A DNA stretch of 64,000 nucleotides, from NCBI GenBank assembly GCA_037039925.1, contig JAXRKP010000105.1, positions 133,501 through 197,500 on the forward strand, read 5' to 3'. The number at the start of each line of letters is the position of its first letter. Position 1 is the first letter of the stretch. The notes beneath the pieces were generated by a model. It was given only the letters and a program-made list of their open reading frames with translations, was not told the DNA's origin and made no database searches. Positions 1 to 11,832 of this stretch are shown here, in pieces. The DNA comes from Doris montereyensis. Lineage: Eukaryota > Mollusca > Gastropoda > Nudibranchia > Dorididae. The position numbers and the translations under genes were made by a program.

Positions 1-624
1 TAGATCTAGATCTAGGTCAAATGCAAATGCGTGCTATGGTGCACCACCCACATCTTCCACTGAGCCGGTGGCGGTGATGATGTGACAGAGAGGCGGCGTC
101 ACAAGCCTTGTTTCCCCCACTTCCAATGCTTCGATCTTAGTTGTTGTTGTTGTTACCGATCCAGCTGGGGAATCTGTGGACTTCTTTAATACTCCCAAAG
201 GGAATTGTTCATCTTGGTAAGCCTACAGAAGGCTTCAATCTTTCTTAGCTCGACCTTCGAAGTCCAGTCTTGTGTTGCTTCAATCTTTTTCAGCTCGACT
301 TTTTCGTCTGTTAGTGGCAAAAACCACAAGATTGTGAAGCAGAAGAAAATGTGAAATGTAAATGGCTTCCAAGTTCTGACAATAAAGCAAGATTTGTAGG
401 AATTTTCATTTTCATATTAAAAAATCTAATTTTTGTTTAGTTGTTATTTTTTTTATTGATCCTTTGCCATTTCAAATTGTTTTATTTCTCTTATTTCTTG
501 GGGGGGGGTTTGTTGCGTTTTTTGCCCCTTATAATAGTTCTTGGTTTTTTTAATTGTTTTCCATTGCTTTTGGGTTTATTTAGCTTGCTTTATTTTTTTC
601 ACCCTTTGTTGTTGTCTTTGTCAG
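1..624 (+). other. Presumed WRAP53 intron; no coding feature
   Basis: This is sequence upstream of the first recognised WRAP53 exon. It starts with repeated TAGATC hexamers and later becomes T-rich with long T and G runs leading into the exon A acceptor. No conserved protein was recognised in any frame. Confidence 0.5.
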
Positions 625-741
625 TGGGTGTCTATGACTATGCCAGTGAACAGCTGATCTACATGATGCAGGGTCAACAAGGGGAGTAACTCATGTCATG
701 TTGTCACCAGACGGGACCAAGTTGTACACTGGGGACGAAAG
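625..741 (+). CDS. WRAP53: WRAP53-like exon A (WD repeat, GVTHVMLSPDG)
   Basis: The acceptor is a T-rich tract ending in CAG at 622-624; the donor is GTCATA at 742. The exon opens in phase with VGVYDYASEQLIYMMQGQQG, then an apparent loss of one G (GGGG where the frame wants five) shifts the reading frame to VTHVMLSPDGTKLYTG. A second short G run near 734 must gain one base to give an RK end that joins DPEIV of the next exon. Confidence 0.8.
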
Positions 742-3700
742 GTCATAAGTATAGACATGTCTGAGTGATGAGTCACTATGTTTAGATTACCCATATTTTC
801 TCGTCAAGAAGTGTTTCTGATAGTCGTATTCCTAGATTTAAAATCTAGTTGAATTGTTGTTCTTTGTTTTTTAGTTATTATAACTTTTCATCTTCTCCTT
901 TCTTTCTTCTTTCTTTATCAGCTCCCATTTTACCTTTCGGTGTATTGGTTTAGATGCCCGAGGTGATCTTTCTCCAGGATGCCCTGTCCTGACATTTTCT
1001 GTTTCCTTCCAAAAATGTTAAATTTCTATGCTTCAATGCCTCTTTTATATCTTCTCCCCCTTTCTTGAGGTCTGCCTTTTGGTCTTTTACCTTGGGTTTT
1101 AACACTGTATACTGATTTAGCTATTCTATTGTCATTCATTCTGTTTATATGCCCAAACCATCTCAATTGATTTGTTTCTATCTTAGTTTTTATGCCATCT
1201 GCTTTGGTTTGATCTCTTATTGTTGTGTTTCTGATTTTGTCTCTTTTAGTTTTCCCTACTACTCTTCTTAGATATTTCATTTCAGCTGCCTTTACTCTAC
1301 TGTATTCTCTACTGTCTAAGGTCCAGGTTTCACTGCCATAGAGGAGAATAGGACAATAAACTGTATTGTATACTGCCATTTTGGTTTTTGTTGACAATTC
1401 TTGCTTACCTACAAATGCCTTTCCCAGATGGTTATATATTGCACTTGCCTTCTTGATTCTCTGGCTGATTTCTTCTCTTAGTTTTCCCTCTGAGCTAATC
1501 ATTACTCCTAGGTAATTGTAGCTTTGAACTTGTTCTCCTTCTGGTTTAATATTTAGCTCTAATAGGGGTGAAATTCAAAGAGTTAAAAACCTGTTTGCAC
1601 TTGTCAGATATTTTGAGCTAATGATCTTGCATTATTTTGACTGTCTATCTATGTATCCATCTATTTAAGTTTGATGTGATTTTAATTCATGTACCATACA
1701 CCTATATCTATTTTTCATGTGTTAACAAACATTGTATTTTTTTATGTTTCAGGTTAGCATTTTTATGTATGTATATTGTTTCATGTTTTTACCATATGAT
1801 TATGTGCCTAGAGCTGTCTTAAGATGGGAGTGGGTTATATTATTATTTATTGTTATTATTTTCTACCTGTCTACATTTTATATGTGGATTTACTTACTAC
1901 TTGCATGTATTTCTATCTACCTACCTTCTATCTATATGTTTACCTGCCTGTCTATCTATCTGTTTACTTAAGTATGTATCTATTTACCTACCTTTCAATC
2001 TATCTATCTACTTACCTATCTATCTATCTACATATGTATCTATCTATCCATCTATTTATCAACCATCCATCCATCTACCTGAAACTACTGAAAGCAGTGT
2101 ATATTCAATCAATAGGTATATTTATTTACCACCACAACAAAAGTGGCTTTGTCCTAAATAAGTTCTAAACTTCTTCATTTAACCCACCACCAACCAAATT
2201 TTACCTTGCAATGATTTTAACCCACCCCCCCTACCTTTCCCCCATGTGTGATGTCATCAGGATCCTGAAATAGTGTGTTGGGACATGCGCAACACAGGAA
2301 ACGTTTTGTTCACCTGCCTGAGGGATGTTCAGACCAATCAACGAATCTATTTCGATTTGTCCGAGTGAGTAAGACAAGAGTAGTAATATCCAAGTCTGGA
2401 CCTATCTTCAAACATCTATAAAATTTGTCTGGTTCAGAGATGTTTGTCAGTGCACTTTGTTATTTGTAGGTAGTTCAAACCACCCCGTTTTTCCGTTCAC
2501 CACAGCGCCGGTCGCTATTCACCTTGCCCTATCTCCTCTATACAACGTAGTAGCGTAAAGTGGGTTATACCATTGGAAAGCTCTATTCAAGCCCTTTCAA
2601 ACCATGTGTCTTGTGATAAGGAATATGCTCTAGTATACGAGGGTGATCAGATGCGAATGCCAGTGGCGAGCCGGGTGAAAAACTAGCTCGCCAGACACTC
2701 CTCTCTCTTTGCGTTACGCGAATGCTCAGTGAATGATAGTCGCCTCTGATTGGTCGAATCAGACTGTGCTAAAAATAGGCTTTACAATGAAACCCATCAT
2801 TCCCGCCGATGTCAAAGTTAAGAGCTCATCTGAGGTTCTTAAAGTATTTAAACACTTTGTAGAGCAACTTAGGTAAAAAAAAATCAGAAAAAACAAGCAC
2901 ATCACCAGAAAGCTCATTCAATTTTGCATTAGAAATGACTAATGTCATTAAATTTTGACATTCTGAGTAAACATGCAAATGCTTTATTTAATGCTTCCTT
3001 AATCAAAACCCGACACAGCCTTCTAACTAGATCTGGCACACGGGACTGACTGGGCGCTTGGCTCGCCCATGTGTGAGTGTGCCGTCAATTCAGTGTGCAG
3101 AGACAACTTATGCCTTTTTTTTGCATTTTCCATTTTCTACATTAATAAAAAAAGTCGTCTTGTAGTTTCGGAGAGTCATGAAAAAATTGGGAATGTTCAA
3201 GATCTAGTTCTATGTGTTCATGACTTAAAGGTTTAAAAAGTATGCGTTTTGTAAGTTATCGTTTTTGCGAGACATATGAGCTCAGATATGGTGTTTTGGC
3301 CCGTTTGAAAAATTTACCTCATTTTCAAAAATTAAAACATTCGTCATTTAAAATTGACCCAACAGAAATAGTTTTGGTATCAAATTTCTCAGGAAAGAAA
3401 GAAGAAAGTTCTTTCCATTGCCAGTGGTTGCAATTGATTTTCCATTGCTTATACCAGAGATTTTGGTTAGGACTACCTATTATTTGTTTCTCGGAAGTTT
3501 ACCCTGTCCACCATATGTAGCGATCTCAGGGTAAATCAAAGGAAACAGGAAGATAAAAGATGTGTGATAGAGTGATAGGAAAGAAGAAGGATATACTAGT
3601 AGCACTCGCTGTGGCTAACTTGTCAGGGCACATGATGCTATCTAAATATATTCACTAGCTTAAAGTTCAAATAATGGCCAATAGCATTTTATGTGACGTT

Positions 3701-6085
3701 TAATTATAACTTCTTTATATTTTTGGCGGAATGCAATGAAAAAACGTTAATAAAAGGTTCCTTCAAGCCCAAGTTCAAGGCCATTTCAACCCGAGAGCCA
3801 GAGCTCATTCGATGAGTCTGAAAAATCTTACCAGAACAGCTGTAAAACATTCTTACATGGCACTAGTGTCGTGGCGCAATTGGTAGTGCTGTGAGTTTGT
3901 AATCACAGCGACACTGGTTCAAACCCCATGGCTGGCCTAGCTTTTTTCTAGCGTTGTACTCTTAGGAAAGGTCCTTCATTCTTTGTTTCCTCACTTGACT
4001 CAGGTGTGAATGAGTACCCAGCTATTGGCAGAGAAAGAGCTTGTCAGAGTGTTTGTGGGAAGCGCCTACAGGTTTGTGTACTTGTATGCTCCTCAGGGAG
4101 TTGAGAATGACTTTCAATGAAATGGCCTGCTGGGAGATAAATGATGTAAACTAGGTGAATCTGCACTTCTGCGGGGATACTGAAAATATGACTTTAAATC
4201 CGTTTTTATATTTATATTTAGAACCAACGCTACATTCTTAGATCTGATGAACTCAATGAAGAATTCTGTTGAGATGAATACTATTTCTTATTTCACAGTG
4301 TATGCCTTTGAGTGGTATTCTTAGAAACAGTGAGCATTGTATATTATATGTACCAGTACATGTCGTGCATCTGTGACACGTAATATTAGTAATAATTATG
4401 ATGTCTGGTTGATTTTTCTAGGAGCGGCCAGTACCTGGTGTCAGGCAACCATGACGGCACCGTCGTAGTGTGGAACACATCGGATCCTGGTCAAAACATC
4501 AACGGGAAGTCATCATCAAGCCGTGCTTCTCCTTCCTGGCGCACCAGGACTGTGTCAATGGTGTCAGGTACGGCCAGCCTTCAGGATACATTGGGGCTTT
4601 CGGTTGTTGTTGTTGTTGTTGTTGTCTTTTATTTTGTATTTAGTTTCTCACAGAGTAATCATTTAAGAAAGTTCTGGTAATTTCTATTTAGATTTTTTGT
4701 TTTTTTAGTCTACTACGAAAAGTAAAGTAAGTCCCATACTCAAAGCTAAGCGTAGGCTAATCAAGGAGTAAAGTCATGATTCTTCTGAGCATATGACATG
4801 ATGTGGTAGTTTGCCATTGCTTTCCACGCCACTTTTACTTTCACCGAGTCTGAATAGATTTAGCTACCCATTTCCTTGCTGGGGTAACAGGAGGGCCAGA
4901 AAAATTTGCCGGACTGGGAATCAAACTCGGGCCTCCTGGGTGGTAGTCAGACGCTCTTACGACTGAGTTACCTATACCTTAGTCTACTACTATTATAGTT
5001 AACTTTGGCTTCTAAGTAAATATAATTCCGTATCTGTGTCATGGCCTATGGAGCAGGAGCTTATCCCAGTTTCTATAGTAAAAAGGGTACAGGCCTCCTA
5101 TACAGGACGCATGACGAACAGGTTTTACTCCCCAGAGCGCGCTGGTTCTGATACCCATTTTCACTTGATTCAAGTGGGAGAATACGATTTCAGTGTCTTT
5201 GCCAATAAACAAACTTAGCATTTCCCGGATTTGAATTCAGAACCTCAATATCCCAAGCCTGGCAGCCTAGCCATTAGACCACCATCACTAGCTTTCATCT
5301 AGTGCAAATTGTTTGGGTTTTTTTTTAATCTCACTAATATTTTTCCTTTCTTGTTTGTAGTATTTAAGATCATGTACAGATTTATGTTAAATTCTATTTC
5401 ATTGTTTTTCATTCGTCATTTGATCCTTTAGTAAGATTGTAACAGGATTTACGTTGTCTGGATTGATCATTTGTTTTTTTCTGCTTATTTTTTTATTTTG
5501 GCAGGAGAGAGAGGGTTGGTTTTCTTGTTTTTTTTTGTTCTTGGCGTTTATTTTCTGATTTGCAAATTCTTGTCTATTGAATTTTTTGGATAAAATTTTA
5601 GATTTTGAAGTTTTTTGTCAATGTTGCTTTTTGACTTCTCTTTTTGTTCGGCTATTATTACTGTCGGTATAGTATTTAAAAAGTCAAACTTTGTGAAAGA
5701 AAAGATTTCACTCCATGTGATAATTTCTTGGCCATCAGAAGAAAACTCACAAATTTTCATATTCATGAAAATATATTTAACTTTGACCTGGTACTATGAA
5801 TTGAACTTTGACATGGTACTATAAATTTAGCTTTAACCTGGTGTTATAAATTGAACTTTGGCCTAGTACTATAAATTTGACCAGATATTTTCTTTCTCCC
5901 ATCAGTTTCAACCATCAACGAGGATACTGGCAACAACGTCTGGTCAGAGACATTTCATGAACTTTGACGACTACGACAGCGACAGCTCTTCGTCCACCAT
6001 GAGTGTCGATAACGACAGAATCACGCGGGACTATTCTTTGAAATGGTGGAAGATTCCGAGCCACACCACAGACTTTGTGACATAG
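625..6085 (+). CDS. WRAP53: WRAP53/TCAB1-like WD-repeat protein, 3' part (4 exons)
   Basis: Four exons (625-741, 2261-2364, 4422-4567, 5906-6085) together encode about 180 residues aligning in order with the C-terminal WD40 repeats of WRAP53/TCAB1. Landmarks are a GVTHVMLSPDG segment, CWDMRNTGN, then TNQRIYFDLSE, YLVSGNHDGTVVVWN, HQDCVNGV and LATTSGQRHF. In known families this protein binds the CAB box of scaRNAs and telomerase RNA and directs them to Cajal bodies. The N-terminal exons must lie left of position 1. Four single-base losses break the frame: a G run in exon 1 near 685, a second G run near 734, GGG near 4502, and TTT at the last exon's 5' end (5906). Restoring one base at each keeps splice phases consistent. 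The family call is firm from memory-level comparison; whether the gene is functional is not settled by sequence. Confidence 0.85.
893..1569 (-). mobile_element. Non-LTR retrotransposon (LINE family A), internally deleted copy
   Basis: The minus strand encodes the post-reverse-transcriptase part of a LINE: an EQVQSYNYLG block, YGSETWTLDSREYS, then LRWFGHINRMNDNRIAKSVY and GKRPKGRP. It is open for 158 codons at 1026-1502. The 3' end carries a (GAAA)n-like tail at 893-930 on the minus strand. It is the same family as the near full-length element at 34603-37847, and its last about 29 bp (1541-1569) match the endonuclease region of that element, implying a large internal deletion. It lies in an intron of the WRAP53-like gene, in antisense. 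Confidence 0.8.
1895..2075. repeat. Degenerate (CTAT)n/(CTAC)n simple repeat
   Basis: Tetranucleotide-rich tract (CTAT, CTAC, CCAT). The apparent open frames here are low-complexity YLSIYL-type artefacts. Confidence 0.85.
2261..2364 (+). CDS. WRAP53: WRAP53-like exon B (CWDMR...TNQRIYFDLS)
   Basis: The exon follows acceptor ATCAG and ends at donor GTGAGT (2365). It reads DPEIVCWDMRNTGNVLF and then LRDVQTNQRIYFDLS without interruption. The TNQRIYFDL block is highly characteristic of WRAP53. It exits in phase 2, and the split codon completes to E with the first base of the next exon. Confidence 0.88.
2365..3496. other. WRAP53 intron sequence, no feature recognised
   Basis: Intronic DNA without recognised coding potential. 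A 92-codon frame at 3242-3520 shows no known motif. Confidence 0.4.
3497..3600 (-). repeat. Short dispersed repeat S2, copy 1
   Basis: Reverse-strand copy of the roughly 140-bp repeat whose core is CCCTGAGATCAC, then a YATATGGTGG block, then GGTAAAtttcaatGAAAC. Here the core reads ACCCTGTCCACCATATG followed by GATCTCAGGGT on the plus strand. Confidence 0.7.
3862..4150 (+). repeat. tRNA-derived SINE (S3 type)
   Basis: The head folds like a tRNA: A-box-like GTGGCGCAATTGG (from 3871), an anticodon-type hairpin CTGTGA...TCACAG, and B box GGTTCAAACCC at 3916-3926. The body contains a TCACTTGACTCAGGTGTGAA block shared in weaker form with the copies at 5047-5290 and 11360-11665. It lies in a WRAP53 intron. 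Confidence 0.75.
4422..4567 (+). CDS. WRAP53: WRAP53-like exon C (YLVSGNHDGTVVVWN), one frameshift
   Basis: The acceptor is TTTTTCTAG and the donor GTACGG at 4568. The first half reads ESGQYLVSGNHDGTVVVWN, a typical WD repeat. After codon 'aac' near 4500 the homologous reading moves to another frame (VIIKPCFSFLAHQDCVNGV). This is explained by one missing G in the GGG at about 4502. Confidence 0.82.
4718..4978 (-). repeat. tRNA-derived SINE-like repeat, minus strand
   Basis: The tRNA-like head is read on the minus strand: GGTAACTCAGTCGTAAGAGC (A-box region) and GAGTTTGATTCCC (B-box region, plus-strand 4915-4926). A non-tRNA body extends to about 4718. The head resembles that at 24332-24411. 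Confidence 0.65.
5047..5290 (-). repeat. tRNA-derived SINE-like repeat, minus strand
   Basis: The minus-strand head reads GTGGTCTAATGGCTAGGC and a B-box-like TTCAAATCC. The body holds a CACTTGAATCAAGTG segment and ends near GGGATAAGCTCC. The open frames on both strands here are within the repeat. Confidence 0.6.
5906..6085 (+). CDS. WRAP53: WRAP53-like terminal exon
   Basis: The exon starts after CCCATCAG and reads FQPSTRILATTSGQRHF, then an acidic/serine-rich stretch DDYDSDSSSS, then DYSLKWWKI and a TAG stop at 6083-6085. LATTSGQR is the conserved last-repeat motif of the family. The phase to exon C is off by one base, consistent with a lost T in the opening T run. A LINE tail fragment begins within about 80 bp downstream. 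Confidence 0.82.
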   Translation, partial: FQPSTRILATTSGQRHFMNFDDYDSDSSSSTMSVDNDRITRDYSLKWWKIPSHTTDFVT

Positions 6086-6159
6086 TGTTATATGTGATGG
6101 CATACCTAGTGTTTTATATGACGACATGGCCATTCAAACCAGCTTTTTTATTTTCTGGG

Positions 6160-6395
6160 AGTTTTTCTTCTTCTTCTTCTTCTTCTTCTTCTTCTTCTTC
6201 GATCTCTCTGCAAGCGGGTCGGATCAGGAGGCAGATTATCTCCATGAAGTGTAATATGGTCTTTAGCAGACTCTGTTGCTTGGCCATACCGCTGTTCTCT
6301 GTAATGTGTAGAGCAGACACTGCCGGAGGATTATGTTCAGCGTTCTGGTGAGGCGCTCCACACTCACATCTTTCTGGGAGTGATTTTGTAGACAA
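6160..6395 (-). mobile_element. 5'-truncated LINE 3' end (family C) with (GAA)n tail
   Basis: The minus strand reads CECGAPHQNAEHN, then AVSALHI, then a short region ending IRPACREIEEE. This is the Cys-His C-terminal segment seen after reverse transcriptase in many invertebrate LINEs. It ends in (GAA)n (plus-strand TTC run 6167-6199). A sister copy lies at 51655-51895. It sits just downstream of the WRAP53 stop. Confidence 0.65.
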
Positions 6396-6599
6396 CCAGT
6401 TACCTAAGTAAAGGTGGATTTTTTTTTCTATTTACTTATCTTATCAATGACACGAGAACAGTCCAGAAACTGAATTGGATGTAAGGAGTCATTCACATAT
6501 ATACGCTGGTTGAATGAAATAATGATAAATGGCATTGGGGACAACTCCATTGAAGAAGATAGAACAACAACAGTGTGTCTATTCCTATTTCAGATATTC

Positions 6600-9275
6600 A
6601 AAGTATGTGTGTATGTCTTTTGTTTTTCTTCCATCGGCTTTGGCAATGATTGCGTCAGTTGTGATGGTACGTCCCAGGATATAGACGTGTCAGGATATAG
6701 GCCTCTAACAAATATTCTCCATCTTTTCCATGTCTTTTTCCAACTCCTTGAGTTCCTTCCAGGACAGGCCGCTTCTTTCAAGGTCTTTCTCAATATTTCG
6801 TCTCCAAGTTACTTGCGGCAGTCCCTTTCTTCTTTCTCCTTGTGGGTTCCATTGCAGTGCCCTTTTTTGGAATACAGGAGTCTGGTCTTTGGAGGGTATG
6901 CCCTAGCCGCTTCCATTTTCTTTAATAATAAGTATAATAATATACATTTCTAAAGTGCACTCATCTATAAGGCTCTAGGCACATTACAATTTTTAATGAA
7001 TTTTTCTCTTTCCGACTGTTAACTAGTGAAGTTCTGTCAGTAGTGCAGGAGGCCAAACAACTGGGAATTACAATAGTCAAGCTTGGAGAACATAAGAGTT
7101 GTGACAAGTTGTTTTGTAGCATCGCTTGTAAGGAATGGATGGATGGAACTAATCTTTCTCAATGAAAATGTTAATGATTTGACTTAGGATAGCTCACTTG
7201 AAGATCCAAAGAAAGTTCAAAAATCAAAAATGATTCTTAAGTTTTTCACCTTATTAACCATGTTGATTTTATTTTCACCTAAATCTATGCTATTCTGATT
7301 ACTTACCTCTATTTGTTCTCTGCCAACGGTCTTCATTCCTGTCTTCATTCCTGATTATCTTGGACCATCTAATTTTCAGAATTTTCTCGGGCATCCATCT
7401 ATAAATATTTCTAATTTCTTGCTGTGGGTTCTGGACATATTCCATGTTTCGCTTCCATAGAGGAGGACTGTTTCACATTAGAATTATGAATGAGTTTATC
7501 TTTGGTTTGATAGAAATGCTTCTGTCTTTCTAAATTTTATTCATTTTATTAAAAGCTGCCTGTGCCTTGCCAATCCTTGCCTTGTTGGTTTGCTTCTGTG
7601 CCGCTCTTTTTCAATCTCATCTATGACGTTCCCTTGGTAACAGAAAGCGTTCACTTCTTCCAGTAACTCTCACTTACTGCAATTGTTTCTGTGTTATTAT
7701 AACATTTCCCTCTCATTATTTTAGATTTACACTAACCAATTTTATACTTTTTTTTGTTGTATACAAATTATATTTTATATGATTGACATTCTTTGTGTGT
7801 TGTACTATGAAGTGTCACTGTAAAGCTCTCAGAGGTTAAACTGGTATTGATGATAAACGCTATAAAAATGTATTTTATCATGTTATTTTGTTTTGTTTTT
7901 TATTATTATTATTATTATTATTATCATTATTATTATTATATTATTATTATATTATTATTATTATTGTTATTATTATATTCTTATTATTTCATTATTATTA
8001 TTATTATTATTATTGTTATTGTTATTATTTCCATATGGTAATTTACTGCTGCTTTTTGGCCTTTTCAGGAAGTTCTCTCTATTCTCAAGGGATCTTTTAA
8101 GTTGACAGTATTCACTTGGTGTTTTTTCTCTTTCAGCTCTGGTACAACTTTATTTAGGTGTTCTTTCATTAATCTCCTTATTTCTATCTTGTCTGTGTCA
8201 CGAGATTCTTGTCTGATCCACTCCTTGTGTCGGGCTTCTTTTTTTTTTTTACCTTATACATAACAGGTAGATCTAAACATTTCTTTGATCTTGTACCGTT
8301 GTAGATTTTCACAGAATTAAACCAGTGATTATTTACTATCTTTTAGCTTTTTAACCTCACCGTAAGTTTGGGTGATGGTCTGATCCTATAGCCGCTCCCC
8401 TTCAAACTCTGATATCTTCCTGATATCTTATATACAAAAATGGTTGATCTTGTTTTCTGTCTTTTGACCTGGTGAGATCTATGTAGCCTCATGGTATTTT
8501 TGTCTAGTGGGAATACTGTTCCTCTGATGGCTAGGTTAGTTTGAGGCGCAAAAGTCTACACAAGTCTTTCACCATTGTCGTTCATTTTGTACCTACACTA
8601 TGTTTCCCCATGATTTCTTCTTATCCTACATATCCTTTCCCCATTTTCACATTTGCACCTCCCATAATGATGTTCATATCTTTAGTTGGGAGTTTTCCTG
8701 TGATTTTTAAGTCTTTTTAATCACACTCACCTTTCTCTCCATCCTTGGAATCATTAGTGTAGTAATATCATATCTACCATTTAAGTGTATGGAATGTGTG
8801 ACTAATATGTATGGAATCACTTCCTTCTTCCTCACAAATAAACACACATGTCATCTTGGAACTGAACTTGTAAACCCTTTGCTTCATCCATTCAAGTATG
8901 TATCGTATTGGTCAAATTATTACAATTAGTGGTTGCGTAAGTCTGGATGATATTCAAAGTTTATCTTCTTACTTTGAATCGTAAAGGAGGTCATGATTAT
9001 CCTTTGTACTAATATCTCTCATCCCCTCGTTGTTTTCCGAGCCGTCCCTTAAACCTTATTAGTTATATTGCTATTCCTTCCCTGTGTGGGACATTTTCGT
9101 TTCCATTTCCAGGGCAGATTACTGTTCGCCACTTTTGAGCCGTGTCTGTACCGATTGCATCCTGTGAGTCTCGCTTAAACTACCTACCATATGAAGTCTA
9201 TTTCTCTGCATTTCTTTAACAGCCTGACTTGTTCTTCCTGCTTCATACATGGTGTGGAAATTCAACGGCTCAATA
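6600..9275 (-). mobile_element. Decayed LINE (family B, RTE/CFDP2-like endonuclease-RT)
   Basis: Reading the minus strand from 9275 downward gives, with many stops and shifts, an AP-endonuclease start (NFNTMYEAGRTSQAVKEMQR), then a DMNIIMGGANVKMG-type segment near 8670, a QIDHF-like segment near 8440, KEARHKEWIRQESRDTDKI near 8200, LLYGSETWNMSR near 7460, and a C-terminal WNPQGERRKGLPQVTWRRNI near 6830. The order matches endonuclease-RT LINEs annotated as craniofacial development protein 2-like. It is interrupted by an ATT microsatellite (7890-8035) and by unrelated sequence at about 6920-7270. Boundaries are approximate. Confidence 0.7.
7890..8035. repeat. (ATT)n microsatellite
   Basis: Imperfect ATT tract with GTT and ATATT interruptions, inside the decayed LINE. 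Overlapping poly-Tyr, poly-Ile and poly-Leu frames are artefacts. Confidence 0.95.
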
Positions 9276-9299
9276 AGGAGAGTCTTACTTAATCTTAAG

Positions 9300-11355
9300 T
9301 TTTGTTCAATGAAGGAGATTTTAGCTCAGCAGGGTCTTATATGCTTTGTCCACTGACTGTCTTATCGACGGTGAAAGTCGCGAAGCGTTTAAGTCCAAAT
9401 TTTAATGTTTTGAGAAAAGAAAGAAAAAAGATACTACGCATTTTTAATCGATTTTCACAGAAGTACACGGTTTGCAAGTGTCAAAAACGAGACCCAGTAG
9501 GGATACACAGATTGCTCATATGGTTATTATATAGGTTTCTACTGGTCTTTGTGCCAACTTTCACCGTTACACGGTTTGCAACTTTCACCGTTAATATGCT
9601 TTACGGCATAGGCTCCTTCGTCTCCCAATAGATTTATGGTAGGATGGTTTCTTCGTGGTTCTATAACGACAGGATTTTTCGTAAGATGAGAGAATTACCC
9701 CCCGGAGCCCAACCCTCAATTCAGGAGGGTCATGATTGAATTCGGAAATTCACTCCTAGTCCTAGACAGAATGTTTATATTTTTGTTATCTCGATTAGTC
9801 TTAGAATTTTTCCTAGGCATCGTTTAAAATTGAAGATGTTACGGGATTTTTAACTCAGTCAGGGCCTGATATTTGTTTAATATCGTTATCGTTAGAGAGA
9901 AAAGAGAGATGAGAGAGAGGGAGAATTTGTAGGAATTTGTTTGCATAAAATGTTTATTTGTATATTAATTTTATCACAAAATGTCAGAAATGTTTGAAGC
10001 GTGTGTAATAATATTTTTTAATGATTTAAAACATTTCCTGCTTGTCTCTGTAGCTTATTGCATACAATTTCTAACTAGGCCTACTTGTATAGGGAATTTA
10101 TTTGGCTTACAATGGTTTCTTTTCTTCTAATACTCTCAATGTTTGTTTAATATTACATGTATAACTGTTAGAGACAGAGAGGGAGACAGACTGACCAAGA
10201 AACAGACGGTCAGAGACAGATGGAGACAAGAGAAACAGAGAAAGACAGAAAGCACAGCATACAAAACTCGTCCCTCTTAATTGGCCGATGCGGTACACCT
10301 GGGTCACGCTGACTGCGGTCAGCAAAGGGCCGCCAGGTAGCGTTCGCTCCCTGCTAGCTTTGCCGCACTTAACGGTAAATTATAGGTCCAATTAATCAGC
10401 TTGTACCTGGCTAAGATAGGCATCGACAACAAATGTGAAGGCTTCCCCCAACTTTAAAGAGAGTGTTGAGGGGGATCAGCTACCCGGAGTCCTCTGACAG
10501 GTGAGCGCATGTGAATAATTAATGAGTTTTGCCGGCCACAACTAAGAGGGATGATTTGCTGCAGAAATTTGACGCTGTGAAAGAGGGACAGACATACAAA
10601 CAGAGACAGATACTTCAGACAGAGAGACTGGCAGGAAAAACTTACAAACAAACAGATAGACAGACAAAAAGACAGAGACAAACAAACAGAGAGAGACTGA
10701 CAGACAGAGACAGAGAGGGGGAGAGAGAAGAGAGAGAACTCTTCAGTAAGTGTTCATGATACATCTGAATCTATTATGTTCCCATTACATACTTGAAGTA
10801 TTTTTGCTCAAAATAATTGGCATTGTCAAATTATCTTACTACATTACATTTTTGTAGCGTATTATAAAACACATGTAACTTTTATTTTTAAATACTTCTT
10901 TTCCGTTTCAGCTGAACCTGAGAGAGAGGGAGAGAGAGTATTACTGTGAAATAACATGTATTTGTTTTACGTGAAACTCTTACCCAGATTGAGTCATGTT
11001 CTTATAACCAATATTACTGTATGTTTGCAAATTTTAACTCTATAAGAGTATGAGGCATGTCTCATTATTTGTTTCTGTTATTGATATAACATGATACTCA
11101 ACATTTTCTACCTTCTTTAATTACAATAACATACCATTTCCTTAATTACAATAACAAACCATTTCCATACATTTTTAGCTTTCATATCTGTGTCACTTCG
11201 TGGTAGTTTTTTTTTTTTTTATACCGTTACATGAATCTGTCTCAGCTGTTTTGTTGTTGTTGTTGTTGGCATTGTTCTTATTACAGTTAGAAATGATTTT
11301 AACCTTATTGATTCAGAAGCCTGATGAGAGATTTTCAGTCACAATTAATTGTAGG
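9300..11355. other. Intergenic, simple-sequence rich
   Basis: No gene recognised. A 109-codon frame at 9302-9631 lacks any known motif. Degenerate (GACA)n/(GAGA)n tracts occupy about 10168-10255, 10580-10745 and 10915-10945. Confidence 0.5.
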
Positions 11356-11359
11356 AGTA

Positions 11360-11665
11360 CAGGAGAAGGTGTGACGTTGGTGACTGAGTTGTTAGACTGC
11401 AGGACTTGGGATCATGTGATCCCTAGTTCAAACCTTAGCAAAAACTAGGTCTGCCGTTATGTTCCTTGGGATAGACACTAGACACTCATTTTCCCCACTT
11501 GACCAAGGTGCAAATGCGTACAAGCACTAGCTTCAGAGTAAAAACCTGCTTTTAACTACCTTCATGTCTAGGAAGTGATTATTAAATTAATGTAAAGTGC
11601 CACTGAGCACTTTTATAGTGGATAGTCAGGCGCTATATAAATCTACTATTATTATTATTATTATT
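11360..11665 (+). repeat. SINE-like repeat with GCGCTATATAAAT end and (TATT)n tail
   Basis: The tRNA-like head includes TTGTTAGACTGCAGGACTTG and CCCTAGTTCAAACC (B box). The middle has CCCCACTTGACCAAGGTGCA. The 3' end reads AAAGTGCCACTGAGCAC, then GGCGCTATATAAAT, followed by a TATT microsatellite. The same 3' end is seen near 48935, 49240 and 58310. Confidence 0.7.
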
Positions 11666-11832
11666 TTTGTCCTGTTTCATGATATAAAAATCGGGATAAG
11701 CTCCAGCTCTATGGGCTGTAATAGCCTTGAAGGAACTTTACTTTACTTGAGTTTAGGAGGAAAAAGAGAAGGATTAGTGAATGGCTACACGTAACACACC
11801 GTCTGCCAAAGCCAATGATTTCATAGCAGCAG

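Noticed and set aside
1900..2080. CRISPR-like spaced repeats
   Set aside because: Degenerate tetranucleotide repeat with no spacers; the genome is eukaryotic.
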